From the NCBI GenBank assembly GCA_031286245.1, contig JAITUO010000142.1:1-6555 (forward strand): a stretch of DNA of 6,555 nucleotides, in the 5' to 3' direction. The notes beneath the pieces were generated by a model that was not told where the DNA came from, made no database searches, and was given only the letters and a program-made list of their open reading frames with translations. Below, in pieces: positions 5,156-6,555 of this stretch. The DNA is from Coriobacteriales bacterium. Its GTDB lineage: Bacteria > Actinomycetota > Coriobacteriia > Coriobacteriales > UBA8131. Each line of letters opens with the position of its first letter. The stretch's first letter is position 1. The translations under genes and the position numbers were made by a program.

Positions 5156-6555
5156 ACTGACCTGAGGTTCTCGGGGCGCCAATAATTGTCACTGTCGCTG
5201 TCGCAGTGATCGCGTTGTTGAAAGTCGATGTCGCGACAACTGTGACAGTGACAGATGTCTCGTTAGTGGCGACAGTCAGGATGCCCTCTGCATTGATGAA
5301 AGTGCCCTGGGCACTGTGTCCATACAGGCTCCAGCGAAATTCATTGCTTGCTCCGCCTGTTGTCTGGACCGAAGCAGAGAATTGCTGGGTACCGCCCTTT
5401 GGGACTTCGACAGACGCGGGTGAGATCGTCACGCCGATCACCTCGGCCGAAGCAATACTGACGCTGCGATAGGTGTCGCTACCCAAAAAGCTGTCACCGG
5501 GATAAACCCTTGACTCTGCCTCCGACCCGTCGAATTGCGAATCTGCCTGCCAGTGATAAGCTGCCGGCAGTTCGCTGAATGTGCCGTTGATAGCCCGTGT
5601 TGTGCTTTGAGCTGCTAATGAGCCACCCTGCATAGTTATGTTGGCTGGTGCGCCAGCGACTCCACCGGCGATTGTCACAGATCCTCCGCCAATCGCTGGG
5701 CCGCTACCATAGTTGCTGGCTTTGATAGACCCTCCGGAAATGGTGATATTGCCGCCGGCACCGCCCGATCCTCCACCGATACCAGCACTGCTGGAAGACT
5801 GGCTGACTTGAATCGAACCGCCACTTACCACAATGACGCCACCGTCACCAGCCGCACCGCCACCGATACCAGCTCCGGATCCTGTGTCATCTGCTGAGCT
5901 GTTACTGGAAGCTTTTTCTATGACATTGATGTTGCCTGTAGCGATCCTGGTAGTTCCACCACTTGCCTTTAAGCCACCGCCAATGCCGGCACCGCCGGCT
6001 TGGCAATAAGCAGTGATAACAGCCTGCTTGTCGATGTCGATAGTGATAGAACCACCTGGTTTTTCCAAACCGCCACCGATGCCTGCGCCACCATTATTAC
6101 CAGCTACTGCCAAAACACCAGATCCGTTGATCTCAAGATCAGTACCATCTGGTACCCCGATCGCCGCGCCAGACCCGGCTTTGGCAGGAGCAGTGGCAAC
6201 AATGATGCTGTTGGTTCCTTCGATTGTCAGGAAGTTGCCTGTTCCAGAGAAACCAAGCGCTGAGGCTGCTTGATTATTAGTAGTTACAATACTCAAGTTT
6301 TCGATCGTAATAGTATTCTGACCAGCAAAAGTAAACGAAACCCCATAGAAAACCACATTCTCGCGGCCAATCAGTCTCAAGGAGAGGTTAGCAGGTACAC
6401 TGAAGCTGTACTGTACTTCCGGCGACCAGAGTTGGGACAAGTCGATCTCGTCACCACTGCTGGCACGATCAATCGCAATCTGAGCATCTTTCCAATCAGT
6501 CAGTTTATATGTAGCTGATATTGGTGGTGATTGTTCCGCGCAGCCTGTGATAGTG
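5154..6555 (-). CDS. Surface lipoprotein with beta-helix repeats and Ig-like domain, 5' end outside window
   Basis: The reading frame is open through the right edge, so the start codon and most of the signal peptide are missing; 466 residues are visible. The first visible residues, TITGCAEQ, hold a good lipobox (ITGC), which places the lipidated cysteine at 6540-6542 and the true start not far beyond the window. Mature residues then follow the paralogue downstream (TYKLTDWKDAQ, SVPANLSL, ITIENLS, TNNQAAS). A glycine-rich beta-helix-like array (5586-6173) has less regular turns, then a cap with LPAAYHWQADSQF and YPGDSF. The final 90 residues (5169-5435) form a bacterial Ig-like domain of the Big2 type, with ISPASVEVPKGGTQQFSASV and EGILTVA. 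A surface-anchored protein with an exposed ligand-binding helix is inferred. A TTG at 6438-6440 is internal, not the start. Confidence 0.9.
   Translation of the reverse strand, partial: TITGCAEQSPPISATYKLTDWKDAQIAIDRASSGDEIDLSQLWSPEVQYSFSVPANLSLRLIGRENVVFYGVSFTFAGQNTITIENLSIVTTNNQAASALGFSGTGNFLTIEGTNSIIVATAPAKAGSGAAIGVPDGTDLEINGSGVLAVAGNNGGAGIGGGLEKPGGSITIDIDKQAVITAYCQAGGAGIGGGLKASGGTTRIATGNINVIEKASSNSSADDTGSGAGIGGGAAGDGGVIVVSGGSIQVSQSSSSAGIGGGSGGAGGNITISGGSIKASNYGSGPAIGGGSVTIAGGVAGAPANITMQGGSLAAQSTTRAINGTFSELPAAYHWQADSQFDGSEAESRVYPGDSFLGSDTYRSVSIASAEVIGVTISPASVEVPKGGTQQFSASVQTTGGASNEFRWSLYGHSAQGTFINAEGILTVATNETSVTVTVVATSTFNNAITATATVTIIGAPRTSGQ
5169..5435 (-). other. Bacterial Ig-like (Big2-type) domain region
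   Basis: About 90 residues at the C-terminus of the longer lipoprotein, beginning VTISPASVEVPKGG and ending ATATVTI. The order of motifs (PKGGTQQFSA, a central W, GILTV, a closing beta strand) is typical of Big2 repeats found in cell-surface adhesins. Only one copy is present, and the short paralogue lacks it. Confidence 0.8.
5586..6173 (-). repeat. Coding repeat array of the long lipoprotein
   Basis: Imperfect units built on GAGIGGG and VSGGSI/ISGGSI strands, with variable insertions (for example a Ser/Asp-rich insert near 5880-5910). The period is less constant than in the short paralogue, so this copy looks older or more diverged. Confidence 0.75.

Noticed and set aside
6438..6440. TTG as start of the long lipoprotein
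   Set aside because: The frame stays open to the window edge and the upstream residues include a lipobox and match the paralogue's N-terminus, so TTG is an internal leucine.

Overview
The window (about 6.6 kb, roughly 45-50 % G+C by eye) looks like chromosomal DNA of a monoderm (Gram-positive type), probably anaerobic, bacterium. Strong AGGAG-type ribosome binding sites, prolipoprotein processing (lgt plus two lipoproteins) and glycine-rich beta-helix surface proteins fit gut-associated Coriobacteriia or Clostridia. I cannot fix the taxon from this sequence alone.

Region 1 (1-682) has no convincing gene. It holds two large two-layer palindromes: 5-106, with 23-bp outer and 18-bp inner arms, and 293-412, with 30-bp outer arms and a small central hairpin. 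It also holds several scattered copies of a motif of the type TGT-CCAAAAGTGGAC that resembles insertion-sequence ends. It reads as a docking site or graveyard for small mobile palindromic elements.

Region 2 (683-2790, minus strand) is a housekeeping cluster. In transcription order it contains a NifU C-terminal-type Fe-S scaffold, a small eight-cysteine protein, a zinc-ribbon protein and lgt (prolipoprotein diacylglyceryl transferase). A sigma70-like promoter lies between the second and third genes, so there may be two transcription units. The zinc-ribbon gene and lgt overlap by 4 bases. Both end in in-frame tandem DNA repeats that encode hydrophilic tails.

Region 3 (2893-3921, plus strand, divergent) is one patatin-like phospholipase gene of the YjjU type. 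Its nucleophile elbow is unusual: Ser-Val-Ser-Ala-Ser instead of Gly-X-Ser-X-Gly.

Region 4 (3966-6555, minus strand, convergent with region 3) is a two-gene operon of paralogous lipoproteins. The upstream gene runs off the right edge, but its lipobox cysteine is still visible. Both proteins have a shared N-terminal domain, a glycine-rich right-handed beta-helix-like array (about 29 residues per turn unit in the cleaner copy) and a shared capping motif. Only the upstream one adds a bacterial Ig-like domain at the C-terminus. They are probably cell-surface anchored, carbohydrate- or matrix-facing proteins. Lgt from region 2 would be the enzyme that lipidates them, but no direct regulatory link is visible.
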